A stretch of 64,000 bases of DNA from Caulobacteraceae bacterium (GCA_947475415.1 CANJLH010000018.1:1-64000), one strand, 5' to 3'. Shown: positions 44,897 through 53,346, counted from the first letter of the stretch. Notes: a model not told the origin generated them from the letters alone. Numbers and translations are program-made.

Positions 44897-46644
44897 GCTG
44901 CATGGCTCGCCGGCTGGTCAGCGTTCGCGCGTGCGCCGCGGATGAGCCGGCCGGGCAGGGCGCCGGTTGGGACGCCCTCACGCCGGGTGACCTGACCGGA
45001 CAGAACTGTTGCCACATAGCCGCTGGCGGGCTGCATCATCCGTCGACCGCCAGAGGGCAGGTCGTAGGCCACATTGGGATGAGCCAGGCTGAGCCGGTTC
45101 ATATCGATCACATTGACATCGGCCTTGCAGCCGGCGCTCAGCAGGCCGCGGTCGAGCAGGCCCACCACTTCGGCCGGGCCGCGGGTGAGGGCGCGAACCA
45201 CCTCGCTTAGCGATAGTCGCTCGCCTTCGCGATCGCGGGTCCAGTGGGTGAGCATGAAGGTGGGATAGCTGGCGTCGCAGATCATGCCGTAGTGGGCGCC
45301 GCCGTCGCCAAGGGCCACCACCGTGTTGGGATGGCGCATCATCTCCAGTACCTGGTCCAGCGTTCCCAGGCGATAGTTGGCGATCGGCAGGTAGAGGATT
45401 GCGTGGCCGCCGTCCTGCAGCAGTTCTTCATAGGCCAGCTCTTCGACGCTCACGGCCGCAGCCGCAGCCCGATTGACGAAGCGCTCTGGAGGCGGCGGTT
45501 CGTAGTTGGGCGGGTTGCTCAGGCGGAACATCTGGTCGACCATGGTCGCCATCCAGCCCATGGACTGCGCGCCCATCTCAGGCGGTTCGGAAAGGATGCG
45601 CGCGCGGACTTCAGGGTCGCGCATGCGCGCGACGCGCTCCGCCAGGGGCAGGTGGGCGATCGCCTTATAACTCGGCTTGAAGGAGAAGGGGTTGAACGAC
45701 AGATCGAGGCCGAAACTGATCCCCACCGCGCGCGGCGCAACCTGGCCGCGGATCGTGACGCCTGAGGCATTGGCGGCTTCGGTGAGCTTGAGAAGTTCGC
45801 GCCATCCGCCGGGATAGGCCGGCCCTTCGACCAAGGTGTAGGACAGCGGCGCGCCGGCGGTCTGGGCGAACCGGCGCATGAGGTCGAAGTCGGCGGTGTT
45901 TCCCGTGGGCAGACCCGGGAAGTCGGCGATGTATTCGATGACGCCCTTGCCCGTTTCGCGGATCGCCCGGGCGATGGTCATCAGCTCTTCTTCGCTGGCG
46001 GTTTCCGCCGGTGCGAGGCGGCCGTCGAGGGCCCGGTGGATCAGGGTGCGCGAGGTGGAGAAACCGATGGCGCCGGCCTCCATCGCTTCCTTCACGATCC
46101 GGGACATTTCCGCCAGGTCTCCGGCGCTGGCCGATTCCCGGTCCGCGCCGCGCTCACCCATCACATAGACCCGCAGGGGGCCATGCGGGAGCATGGCGGC
46201 GAAGTCGGCGTCGCATTCGCGCTCGGCGATGGCGTCGAGGTATTCGGGGAAGGTTTCCCAGTTCCAGGGCAGACCCTCGATCATCACCGGCTCGGGGATG
46301 TCCTCGACGCCGGCCATCACCCTGACCAGCAGGTCTCTCTGATCGGGCCGGCAAGGCGCCACGCCCACTGCGCAGTTGCCCATGACCACCGTGGTGACCC
46401 CGTGCTCGGTGGACGGCGCCAGGTGCTGCTCCCAGGTGACCTGGGCGTCATAGTGTGTGTGAATGTCGACGAAGCCGGGAGTGACAATGCAGCCCCGGGC
46501 GTCAATTTCCTCCCGGCCCGCGCCGACATCGACGGCGATCTGGGCGATCCGGCCGTCATCGATGGCGATATCGGCCTCGAAGGGCGGGCGGCCGGAGCCA
46601 TCGATGACGGTCCCGCCGCGGATCACCAGATCATGGTCGGCCAT
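44893..46644 (-). CDS. N-acyl-D-amino-acid deacylase family amidohydrolase
   Basis: A 583-residue amidohydrolase, second in the minus-strand P450 operon. Start at ATG 46644 (MADHDLVIRGGTVIDGSGRP), which matches the paralogues; a longer frame overlaps the P450 end without support. HTHYD is at residues 62-66, the bridging Cys in GNCAVG at 89-91, and ALGDGGAHYGMI near residue 480 has the catalytic Asp. It lies 26 bp after the first P450 and overlaps the ferredoxin by four bases. It is closest to the operon mate at 41710-43452, implying a duplicated P450-amidohydrolase unit. Confidence 0.88.
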   Translation of the reverse strand: MADHDLVIRGGTVIDGSGRPPFEADIAIDDGRIAQIAVDVGAGREEIDARGCIVTPGFVDIHTHYDAQVTWEQHLAPSTEHGVTTVVMGNCAVGVAPCRPDQRDLLVRVMAGVEDIPEPVMIEGLPWNWETFPEYLDAIAERECDADFAAMLPHGPLRVYVMGERGADRESASAGDLAEMSRIVKEAMEAGAIGFSTSRTLIHRALDGRLAPAETASEEELMTIARAIRETGKGVIEYIADFPGLPTGNTADFDLMRRFAQTAGAPLSYTLVEGPAYPGGWRELLKLTEAANASGVTIRGQVAPRAVGISFGLDLSFNPFSFKPSYKAIAHLPLAERVARMRDPEVRARILSEPPEMGAQSMGWMATMVDQMFRLSNPPNYEPPPPERFVNRAAAAAVSVEELAYEELLQDGGHAILYLPIANYRLGTLDQVLEMMRHPNTVVALGDGGAHYGMICDASYPTFMLTHWTRDREGERLSLSEVVRALTRGPAEVVGLLDRGLLSAGCKADVNVIDMNRLSLAHPNVAYDLPSGGRRMMQPASGYVATVLSGQVTRREGVPTGALPGRLIRGARANADQPASHAA

Positions 46645-46670
46645 GGGTGTGGGGCCTTTTCCTTCGAGAT

Positions 46671-47870
46671 TCAGGGCTTGGACTCGGCACCATCCCACAA
46701 CAAGTTCAGGTGGTCGACCGTGTAGACAAGCCCGGCATGGGACCGCGGCGCCTTGGCCGGATCTAGCCGGAAGGTCGGAATTCGTCGCAGCCACTCGCCC
46801 ATCAGAATGCGCAGTTCCAGCCTGGCCAGGTGCGAACCCAGGCAGCGATGAACGCCGGCGCCGAATGTGATCGGCGGGTTTTCCCGGTTCAGCACCACCG
46901 CGCCGGGATCGGGATGGACGTTCTCGTCGAGGCTGGCCGCCGGCAGCAGCAGGATGAACCGGTCGCCGGCCTTGAGCGTCACGTCGCGGAATTCGAAATC
47001 CCGGGTCACGCGGCGACCGATGGAGCTGACGGCGTAGCGGCGGAAGAACTCCTCGATGGCGTCAGGCACGAGCGCCGGGTCTGCGCGCAATTTCGCCTGC
47101 AGGTCCTGGTCGTTGGCCAGGTGCAGGGTGGCGAAACTCATGGCGTTGACCACAGTGTCGAGGCCAGCGTTCGCCAGCAGCAGCAGGTAGCGCTGCATCT
47201 CGTCAAACGTCGCCCGGCGACCGCCCAGGTCGGCGGTGGCGATGCGGCTCAGTATATCGTCCTGGGGGTTGGCCATCCGCTCGCGGATCACCGGGTCCAG
47301 CATCACCAGCTGTTCGTCGAAGGTCGCCTCGCGCTTGACGGGATCGCCTTCCTCCAGAGCGGTGATGATCAGCTTGCGCAGCGGGGCCATCATCTCCAGC
47401 GGCAGGCCCAGCATCTTCATGAACACGATCACCGGCAGAGGCTCGGAAACCTCGCTGACGAATTCGCAGGATCCGCGGGCGGCGACCTGATCGATGAGTT
47501 CTGTGGCGAGCGACTTGATGGTTTCGGTCATGGCCGTAACCGTGCGCGGTGAAAAGGCGTGCAGCAGGACGCGGCGGTAATCCTCATGCTGCGGCGGATC
47601 GACCCCGATGGGGATCATGGCGCGCAGGCCCTGGAAGCTCGAGAAGACTTCATGGTTGTGGGTGATCTCGAACACGGCGTCGTGGCCCTGCGCGATCCAG
47701 TGGCCGCCATAGCGAGGGGTGTAGAAGATCTCTGGCGCGCGCTTGCGCAGTTCCAGGAGGCCCAGGTGCAGGTCCGGCTTAAGCAGCGGATCGTGGCTGA
47801 TGTCAAAGTCGTAGACCCGCCCTGTCGGGACATGTGCGGGAACTGTCTCGCTTGAATGCGCAACCGACAT
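46671..47870 (-). CDS. cytochrome P450
   Basis: First gene of the operon, 399 residues. Cys343 in FGAGVHRCLG is the heme ligand, LANAGLDTV the I-helix motif, and EEFFRRYAV the K-helix ExxR. The N-terminus (VPAHVPTGRVYDFD) is CYP101-like. It differs widely from the second P450, so the two probably carry out different steps or accept different substrates. The region upstream contains a partial copy of the TetR-type site 24-40 bp before the start codon and a full inverted repeat further up. Confidence 0.92.
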   Translation of the reverse strand: MSVAHSSETVPAHVPTGRVYDFDISHDPLLKPDLHLGLLELRKRAPEIFYTPRYGGHWIAQGHDAVFEITHNHEVFSSFQGLRAMIPIGVDPPQHEDYRRVLLHAFSPRTVTAMTETIKSLATELIDQVAARGSCEFVSEVSEPLPVIVFMKMLGLPLEMMAPLRKLIITALEEGDPVKREATFDEQLVMLDPVIRERMANPQDDILSRIATADLGGRRATFDEMQRYLLLLANAGLDTVVNAMSFATLHLANDQDLQAKLRADPALVPDAIEEFFRRYAVSSIGRRVTRDFEFRDVTLKAGDRFILLLPAASLDENVHPDPGAVVLNRENPPITFGAGVHRCLGSHLARLELRILMGEWLRRIPTFRLDPAKAPRSHAGLVYTVDHLNLLWDGAESKP

Positions 47871-47885
47871 TGTCAGACCCTATCG

Positions 47886-47908
47886 CTTGACGAACATGCC
47901 ACCGTCAT
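47886..47908. promoter_or_regulatory. partial TetR-type site near the P450 operon start
   Basis: CTTGAC-N2-ACATGCCA-N2-G-N-CAT matches the palindromic site at 48857-48879 in 18 of 23 positions when aligned without gaps. It lies 16-38 bp before the first P450 start codon, where a bound repressor would block transcription or initiation. Only one half of the palindrome is well kept. Confidence 0.4.
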
Positions 47909-48001
47909 AGTCGGTGACGGTCGCACACTGAAGGCGCGGGTTGAAGCGGGAAACACCATGGCCATGGCATCCAAGCTGACTGGCCTCGCCCGCCGGGAAC
48001 C

Positions 48002-48022
48002 GCCAATGGCATGCACATTGGC
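48002..48022. promoter_or_regulatory. inverted repeat, candidate TetR operator
   Basis: GCCAATG (48002-48008) and CATTGGC (48016-48022) are exact reverse complements around GCATGCA. Read on the minus strand it contains CATGCCATTGGC, the same 12 bases that make up the core of the palindrome at 48865-48881. It lies 132 bp from the P450 start and 232 bp from the TetR start, so it could serve both. Confidence 0.5.
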
Positions 48023-48253
48023 AAAATACCGCCAGGCACATTTTCGGGAGACACATCGCTGATGGCGATGGAGGACTCCCACTGCGAGATGTGGGGCCGC
48101 GCCGACGCCATCGGCCAGCGTAAAGCGCAGCCTGCTGAACGCCAGCCTGATGCTCATGCCGCTGCCGCCCACTGACCGGACGCGTAAGGAGAAGACCGGC
48201 AGCGAGACGCGGGTCCGGTTGTCGGGCCCGGAATCGGCTGCGATAAGCCGGCG

Positions 48254-48850
48254 ATGACACCGCAACCGCTCAGGGTCAAAAAGAGCGAAGAAACCCGTCA
48301 GGCGCTGATCGACGCCGCGCGACGGCTGTTCACCGAGCGGGGCTACCACAACGTCGGCATCCGCGAATTCGCCGCGGCGGCCGGCGTGACCCGGGGCGCG
48401 CTCTACCACCACTTCGGCGACAAGGAGTCGCTTTTCCTGGCGGTGTTCGACGCCGTGCAGCGCGACCTTATGGCCGAGGCGGCGCGGCGCCACCAGGATC
48501 CGTCACGCCCTGATCACTGGACTCAGCTGCGCCAGGATCTCCAGATCGCCCTCGACACGGCGATGGATCCGGCCGTGCAGCAGGTCAAGCTGATCGACGC
48601 CCCGGCCGTGCTCGGCTGGAAGCGGTGGCGGGAGCTGGAATCCCGGTACGGCCTGGGCGCTATCCTCAAGGCGGTGGAGAATTCGATCAAGGCCGGGCTG
48701 ATCCGGCCGCGTCCGGCCGGCGCGCTCGCCCACCTGATCTGGGCGGCCTACAGCGAGGGCGCCATGATGATCGTGCATTCTGACACCCCGGTGAAGACGC
48801 GGGCGGAGGCGGGCGAGGCGCTCGACGCGCTGCTTGCGGGATTGATATAG
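48254..48850 (+). CDS. TetR/AcrR family transcriptional regulator
   Basis: A 198-residue dimeric repressor. The N-terminal helix-turn-helix domain reads ARRLFTERGYHNVGIREFA, then AGVTRGALYHHFGDKESLF (residues about 40-58), a classic TetR recognition helix. The C-terminal ligand domain is helical, with EALDALLAGL at the end. It stands between the divergent P450 operon and the TauD-type gene, and related palindromes lie on both sides of it, which makes both transcription units likely targets. The inducer is unknown but could be a substrate of the flanking oxygenases. Confidence 0.9.
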   Translation: MTPQPLRVKKSEETRQALIDAARRLFTERGYHNVGIREFAAAAGVTRGALYHHFGDKESLFLAVFDAVQRDLMAEAARRHQDPSRPDHWTQLRQDLQIALDTAMDPAVQQVKLIDAPAVLGWKRWRELESRYGLGAILKAVENSIKAGLIRPRPAGALAHLIWAAYSEGAMMIVHSDTPVKTRAEAGEALDALLAGLI

Positions 48851-48857
48851 GCGGCGC

Positions 48858-48886
48858 TTGACCGACATGCCATTGGCATGTGCAAT
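48858..48886 (+). promoter_or_regulatory. promoter overlapped by a 17-bp palindromic operator
   Basis: TTGACC (48858-48863) and TGCAAT (48881-48886) are spaced by 17 bases, giving a sigma70-like promoter 33 bp upstream of the TauD-type gene. Within the spacer is the perfect palindrome ACATGCCA-T-TGGCATGT (48865-48881), exactly where a TetR dimer would occlude RNA polymerase. This is the best-formed regulatory site in the window. Confidence 0.6.
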
Positions 48887-48918
48887 AGGCGGGCCTTCAT
48901 CGCACGCCAGAGCCGCCC

Positions 48919-49797
48919 ATGAGCACCAACTTCATCGAGCCCACCGAGGACTGGCTTCGCCCGCAGCGGTTCGCGCCGCTGACAGTGGTTCCGCTGATGC
49001 CGAACTTCGGGGCGCGGATCGAGGGGATCGACCTGACGGCCGATTTGGATGCACCGACACGGGCGGCTCTGAGGGAGGCCTGGCTGCGGTTTGGAGTGAT
49101 CTTCTTCGCGAACCAGCCGAAGCTCACCCCCGATCACCAGCTTGAGGTCGCGGCGATCTTCGGCACGCCGGATTTCGGCAGCCATTTGGTGGAGAAGGCG
49201 GGTCCTCAGGTCGATCACATCATCATCGATGAGAACCGGCCGCCGCAGACCAATCTCTGGCATTCGGACAACACCACCCTGCCGGAGCCCTCCATGGGCA
49301 CCATGATCCAGATCCAGGATGGGCCGGCCGTGGGGGGCAACACCGCCTGGGCCTGCACCCGCAAGGCCTACAACTGCCTGTCGGACCGCATGAAGGCTTA
49401 TGTCGACGATCTTGTCGCCGTCCACTACTGGGACACGCGCGGACATAAGGGGGCCAGCTACCTGCAGGCCTGGGATGAGGCGACCTACTTCGACAAGATC
49501 CGCAAGTATCCGCCCAAGGAAAACCCGGTGGTTCTGACCCACCCAATCACGGGGACCAAGGCGATCTACGTCAACGAGACCTACACCCGCTACATCTGCG
49601 GGCTGCACAATTATGAAAGCCAGGCGATCCTGCAGTTCCTCTACAGCTGGATCCGGATGCCGGAGTTCTTCCTCTACCATCACTGGAAGGCGAACGACGT
49701 GGCGGTGTGGGACAATCTCTCAATGCAGCATTATGCGCTGGCCGACTACCAGGCCTTCCGGCTTAATCAGCGCGTCACCTTCATGGCCGAGGCCTGA
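48919..49797 (+). CDS. TauD/TfdA family 2-oxoglutarate-dependent dioxygenase
   Basis: A 292-residue Fe(II)/2-oxoglutarate dioxygenase. The iron triad is His115 and Asp117 (WHSDNT) and His271 (SMQHYALADY), and Arg281 or Arg285 would bind the 2-oxoglutarate carboxylate. Family relatives hydroxylate taurine, aryloxyacetates or alkyl sulfates, releasing the heteroatom side. It directly follows the operator-promoter and is succeeded by two VOC genes, so the three may form a TetR-controlled pathway. The exact substrate is unknown. Confidence 0.9.
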   Translation: MSTNFIEPTEDWLRPQRFAPLTVVPLMPNFGARIEGIDLTADLDAPTRAALREAWLRFGVIFFANQPKLTPDHQLEVAAIFGTPDFGSHLVEKAGPQVDHIIIDENRPPQTNLWHSDNTTLPEPSMGTMIQIQDGPAVGGNTAWACTRKAYNCLSDRMKAYVDDLVAVHYWDTRGHKGASYLQAWDEATYFDKIRKYPPKENPVVLTHPITGTKAIYVNETYTRYICGLHNYESQAILQFLYSWIRMPEFFLYHHWKANDVAVWDNLSMQHYALADYQAFRLNQRVTFMAEA

Positions 49798-49852
49798 AAT
49801 CCGCTAGCCCCTACCGCCTCAACAAATCCAACCAGCGAAAAGGACCACGTCC

Positions 49853-50278
49853 ATGGACCAACGGGTCAGCATGATCATGACCGGCGCAACGGACCTGGCG
49901 AAATTGCGCGCCTTCTATGAGGACGGCCTGGGCTGGAAACCTTGGATGCCGGCCTCCTCCGGCTCGCTCATGTACAAGGTCGGCCAATCGGTGCTGGTGT
50001 TTCTCAACGGCGCCTATCTGGGCCAGGAGCGCGGCGAGCCGCTAACTGTGGGATCGAAGACCTCACTGGCGGTGTTCGTTGAATCCAAGGCCGCGGTGGA
50101 CGAAATGTACAAGAACGCGCTCGCTCATGGCGCCACACAGACCAGCGGCGTGCGCGATCGCGACGGAGGTCTCTACACCGGCTACTTCGCCGATCCCGAA
50201 GGCAACAGCTGGGAAGTGGTCTGGAGCCCTTCGATGCCGCTCGACGCCGACGGCGCCCTCACCCTGCCGGCCCAATAG
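49853..50278 (+). CDS. VOC family protein
   Basis: A 141-residue single-chain vicinal oxygen chelate (glyoxalase/bleomycin-resistance fold) protein. Typical elements are the opening beta-alpha unit with TDLAKLRAFYEDGLGW and the closing GYFADPEGNSWEVVW, whose Glu is the usual metal ligand. Too small for an extradiol dioxygenase; likely a lyase, isomerase or binding protein. It lies 55 bp after the TauD-type gene and 9 bp before a second VOC gene. Confidence 0.82.
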   Translation: MDQRVSMIMTGATDLAKLRAFYEDGLGWKPWMPASSGSLMYKVGQSVLVFLNGAYLGQERGEPLTVGSKTSLAVFVESKAAVDEMYKNALAHGATQTSGVRDRDGGLYTGYFADPEGNSWEVVWSPSMPLDADGALTLPAQ

Positions 50279-50287
50279 GAGTTTGTG

Positions 50288-50686
50288 ATGAGCGATGTCA
50301 TGCCCATGTACGCCACCGTCGGGTCCAACGACCTGGACCGGGCGACAGCCTTCTACGGCGAGCTGCTGGGCTCGATCGGCTGGGCCAAGATCTTCGACAA
50401 CCCGGCGGGCGGGGCCTTTTATGGCCATCCCGATACCGGGATGTTCGCCGTGGTCGCGCCGTTCAATGAAAAGGCCGCCACGGTGGGCAACGGGACCATG
50501 GCCGGCCTGGCGGTCAAGTCCAACGCCGCCGTCGACACATTCTACGCCAAAGCGCTGGCGCTGGGTGGGACCGACGAGGGGCCGCCCGGCTATCGGGGGC
50601 CGGAGGAGATGGGCGCCTATTTCGCCTATTTCCGCGACCCCGACGGCAATAAGCTCTGCGTCTATCATTGGGCCATGCCGGGTTAG
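50288..50686 (+). CDS. VOC family protein
   Basis: A 132-residue VOC-fold protein. ATG 50288 is preferred over the GTG three bases earlier because AGGAG sits six bases before it. Elements: NDLDRATAFYGELLG near the start and YFRDPDGNKLCVYHW at the end. It differs from the preceding VOC protein in sequence, so the pair may form a heterodimer or act in successive steps. Function not determined. Confidence 0.82.
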   Translation: MSDVMPMYATVGSNDLDRATAFYGELLGSIGWAKIFDNPAGGAFYGHPDTGMFAVVAPFNEKAATVGNGTMAGLAVKSNAAVDTFYAKALALGGTDEGPPGYRGPEEMGAYFAYFRDPDGNKLCVYHWAMPG

Positions 50687-50698
50687 GGAGAGAGCGAC

Positions 50699-51061
50699 AT
50701 GAAGATCGGAACGAGCTTGTTTCGCCTGGCGCTGGTCGCGGGCTGGGTGTTCGTGATGGTGCTGAGCGTGCGCGCGATCAAAGAGATGGGGGTCGCCGCC
50801 GCCGGCGACTTCTACTTCGGCGACTTCGCCCATCCATGGCGGGCCCAGTTCAACGGCGACTTTGGCATGCACCTGTTGCTGGTCGCCGCCTGGATGGTCT
50901 ACCGCACCAAAAACCTGCTCCTGGGACTGCTGAGCGGCCTGCTGGCGATCAACCTGGGCGGGGCCTTCACCCTGGCCTACCTGCTGGTGCTTTCGATCCG
51001 CGCCAAGGGCGACATGCGCCGGGTGCTCCTGGGGGCTCGGGCGGCGCCGGCCGCGGCTTAG
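50699..51061 (+). CDS. small integral membrane protein of unknown function
   Basis: A 120-residue protein with three or four hydrophobic segments: ALVAGWVFVMVLSV near residue 11, HLLLVAAWMVY around 58, and a pair in LLLGLLSGLLAINLGGAFTLAYLLVLS (about 73-99). The C-terminus is basic and then Ala-rich. AGAG precedes the ATG, 12 bp after the VOC gene. No transporter motif is visible. Its stop overlaps by four bases with the stop of the opposite-strand epimerase gene. Confidence 0.7.
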   Translation: MKIGTSLFRLALVAGWVFVMVLSVRAIKEMGVAAAGDFYFGDFAHPWRAQFNGDFGMHLLLVAAWMVYRTKNLLLGLLSGLLAINLGGAFTLAYLLVLSIRAKGDMRRVLLGARAAPAAA

Positions 51062-52002
51062 GCCGATCCGTACTTCACCCGGTAGACCTCGGCGAAGCCT
51101 TCCTTGAAACTGCGACGACAGGGGCCGGTGATCGCCCGGCGCTTGGTGGGATCGCTGATGTTGCCGGGCGCGCCGGGCTTGAGGTCGTAAATCGCCTTGC
51201 GGCCGGCCAGGGCCTCGGCCTGTTTGACCCATTCACGTTGTGTGACCACTTCGTCGCCGCACCAGTTGACGATCAGGGCGTCAGTGGCTGCGGCGTCCAG
51301 AAGGGCCTCCACCTGATCGTTCATGTCCTCAAAATGGATCGGGGAGTGTGGGTAGGGGTCGCCGATGCCGCCGTGGCCCAGGGGCTCGCCGGCGACGATG
51401 GCGTCCATGTCGCGGACCGGCATGCCGCCGCCGGGACCATAGGGGACGTTCAGGCGTGTGATCACGGTGCGCAGGCCGAATATAGCGGCGCAGGTTCTGG
51501 CCGCGGCCTCCATGGAGACTTTTGACGCCGGGCTGGTGGGATTCATGAACGGCGGACCCGCGCGCCCCAGGTCAGCGCGTTCATCGGTGGCGTCGGTAAC
51601 GAGCTTGGGAAATGAATAGACAGCGGTGGATGACATCACCAACGCCGCCTTGGCGCTGCGGCAATAGCTCAGAACATTGGCGCATGTGAGGGTGTTGGAA
51701 CGAACCGCGTCGAATACGGCCTCGGGACCCAGGCGGGTGTGGGCCAGGTGGAAGACGTAGCTGAACGACTGCGGCAGGCCGCCAAACTCGCCGGAGGTCA
51801 GGTCGGCGGCATGCGTCTTCACGCCAAGCGCTTCGATCGCGTCGCGGTCAATGGTCCAGTCGTTGATGGCGCCGACACGTTCCTTTGGCGCGGCGTAACG
51901 CGCGATACACCAGACCTCATTTTGAGCCGCCAGCGCCTTGGCGAGTTCGCGACCCACAAGCCCACTGCCACCCGTGATCAAAATCCGTTCGCCGGAGATC
52001 AT
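51058..52002 (-). CDS. NAD-dependent epimerase/dehydratase family protein
   Basis: A 314-residue extended SDR. The start is ATG 52002 (MISGERILITGGSGLVG), with GGAAGGGA upstream; an ATG 11 codons earlier has no site. GGSGLVG binds NAD(P), and SSTAVYSF holds the catalytic Ser and probably a Tyr. The canonical SYxxxK is not obvious: the region reads SPASKVSMEAAAR, so the Tyr may be missing. It stands alone with its own inverted repeat upstream. Substrate unknown. Confidence 0.8.
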   Translation of the reverse strand: MISGERILITGGSGLVGRELAKALAAQNEVWCIARYAAPKERVGAINDWTIDRDAIEALGVKTHAADLTSGEFGGLPQSFSYVFHLAHTRLGPEAVFDAVRSNTLTCANVLSYCRSAKAALVMSSTAVYSFPKLVTDATDERADLGRAGPPFMNPTSPASKVSMEAAARTCAAIFGLRTVITRLNVPYGPGGGMPVRDMDAIVAGEPLGHGGIGDPYPHSPIHFEDMNDQVEALLDAAATDALIVNWCGDEVVTQREWVKQAEALAGRKAIYDLKPGAPGNISDPTKRRAITGPCRRSFKEGFAEVYRVKYGSA

Positions 52003-52029
52003 TTGTCGTCCCTTCCGTCGCAAACCTCG

Positions 52030-52057
52030 CTGCAAACATCAGCATGACTGTTTGCAG
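52030..52057. promoter_or_regulatory. inverted repeat upstream of the epimerase gene
   Basis: CTGCAAACA (52030-52038) and TGTTTGCAG (52049-52057) are exact reverse complements with a 10-base spacer, 28 bp before the start codon of the epimerase. A further direct copy of the half-site GCAAAC precedes it at 52019-52024. The spacing matches a helix-turn-helix dimer on one face of DNA, so an operator is likely. No obvious cognate regulator is next to it. Confidence 0.5.
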
Positions 52058-52105
52058 GTAATTGAGGAAGCGCGCGGCGCACCAAAAGTGGAGGCCGATT
52101 TATGA

Positions 52106-53323
52106 TCAGGCCAATCGCGGCGTGGGCCGCCCAGGGGGGGCTCGCCGCCGAAGCAAGGCGGCGATGAGGTCGGCGACCCGTTCCGTCAGCCAGTTGACCG
52201 GATTTTCGCCAGGCCGCCTGCGGCTCAGAGCGAATGTGGCGATGCAGGCGCCGGCGAACATTGCCGTGGGCGCGCCAACAGCGACGGCCGCAGGGATTGC
52301 GCCAGTTCCCGCGACCGCCTGGCCCCCGATCAAAGCGGTCTGGAAACAGAACAGAATAATTGCGCCGACGCCGATCGCCGGCGCGGCGCCCGATCGCTTG
52401 GTGGTCATGCCGAACGGGATCGCCAATAGCGGCATCAGCGGCAGGCTGATCGAACGGGCGATACGAGCATAGAATTCCGCGAGTAGTTTCGCACGCGGAA
52501 GCATTGGCGGGGTCGGGCTGACAGCCTCTGTCAACAGTTCGCCGAGCGTCAATTCGCTCTCTTCGCCACCGCGGCCCCGCATCCGTCCGCCGTTGGGCGC
52601 CATCGGAAGACGCACGGCGAAGCGCCCGAAAGCAAGGAACTGAGACTCGCCCGTAGCGGGCGTGATCATCTGTCGACCGTCCACAAGGGAAAGGGTGACC
52701 ATCCCATCTTCGGACTCCCGTTGCACCGTCGCCGTAGAGGCCGTGATCACCACTTCTTCACCGTTCGAGGCGACGCGCCTTAGGAATACACCGCGCAGTC
52801 TGCGGCCCGTAGGGTCGGCGCTGTCGGCAGTGAAGGCCATGTCGGGCGTGGGCGAAATGAGCGCCTGCGGGCGAACCTCACCATTCCAGCCGGCGTTTTC
52901 GGCAGCATGAAGCACGGCGTGGTAGGTGTAGCGGCTGTAGGGCTGGACGAAACCGTAGAGGATCAGGCTGAACGCCATGACCGCGACCCCAAGCCCAACA
53001 AAAGGCATGGCGAATCGGCTCAACGAGACGCCGGTCGACAGGATGGCGTCGATTTCAGAGCCCCGGTTCAGCCGGCTGATCACGACGAACAATCCAAAGA
53101 AAAACCCGCTGGGCAAGACCAGGCCAAGGTAGTGAGGCGCGAGGTTTACGATCAGCTCGCTGAGGAACTCCATCCCGCGGTTGGTCTGTGCCAAGAGATC
53201 GGCCGATCGCAGCACACGCTCCATAAGGAATGCGACCATGGTGCTGCCCACAACCGCCAACATGGGCGTGATGGTGAGCGCCAGCAGGTAGCGGTCGAGC
53301 CGCCCTAGTATGAACGGGCGCAT
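52106..53323 (-). CDS. LptF/LptG (YjgP/YjgQ) family permease
   Basis: A 405-residue inner-membrane protein with the layout of the lipopolysaccharide-export permeases: two or three N-terminal helices (LLALTITPMLAVVGSTMVAF at 13-32, then PHYLGLVLPSGFFFGLFVV), a beta-jellyroll periplasmic domain in the middle, and C-terminal helices (SLPLMPLLAIPFGM). Start at ATG 53323 (MRPFILGRLDRYLLAL). It follows a GT4 glycosyltransferase gene by 23 bp. The family usually occurs as an adjacent lptF-lptG pair with LptB; a single copy beside glycosyltransferases may move another glycolipid. Which of the two it is cannot be told. Confidence 0.82.
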   Translation of the reverse strand: MRPFILGRLDRYLLALTITPMLAVVGSTMVAFLMERVLRSADLLAQTNRGMEFLSELIVNLAPHYLGLVLPSGFFFGLFVVISRLNRGSEIDAILSTGVSLSRFAMPFVGLGVAVMAFSLILYGFVQPYSRYTYHAVLHAAENAGWNGEVRPQALISPTPDMAFTADSADPTGRRLRGVFLRRVASNGEEVVITASTATVQRESEDGMVTLSLVDGRQMITPATGESQFLAFGRFAVRLPMAPNGGRMRGRGGEESELTLGELLTEAVSPTPPMLPRAKLLAEFYARIARSISLPLMPLLAIPFGMTTKRSGAAPAIGVGAIILFCFQTALIGGQAVAGTGAIPAAVAVGAPTAMFAGACIATFALSRRRPGENPVNWLTERVADLIAALLRRRAPPGRPTPRLA

Positions 53324-53346
53324 CCGCCCAGTCGACGCAGACGGTC

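Larger units (their letters stand above)
47871..48253. other. 383-bp divergent control region between the P450 operon and the TetR gene
   Basis: No supported gene. It contains two sequences related to the palindrome downstream of the TetR gene: a partial site at 47886-47908 (CTTGAC, two bases, ACATGCCA) and an inverted repeat at 48002-48022. A minus-strand TATGAC about 40 bp before the P450 start, with TTCAGT 17 bases before it, is a weak promoter candidate. Frames that cross the region antisense to each other look like chance. Confidence 0.5.

Noticed and set aside
46645..46794. N-terminal extension of the amidohydrolase at 44893
   Set aside because: The added 50 residues overlap the P450 3' end and do not match the two paralogues, which start exactly at the equivalent of ATG 46644.
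47873..48493. Long minus-strand frame across the P450-TetR gap
   Set aside because: It runs antisense through the TetR DNA-binding domain and has no domain or ribosome binding site; the gap is better read as a control region.
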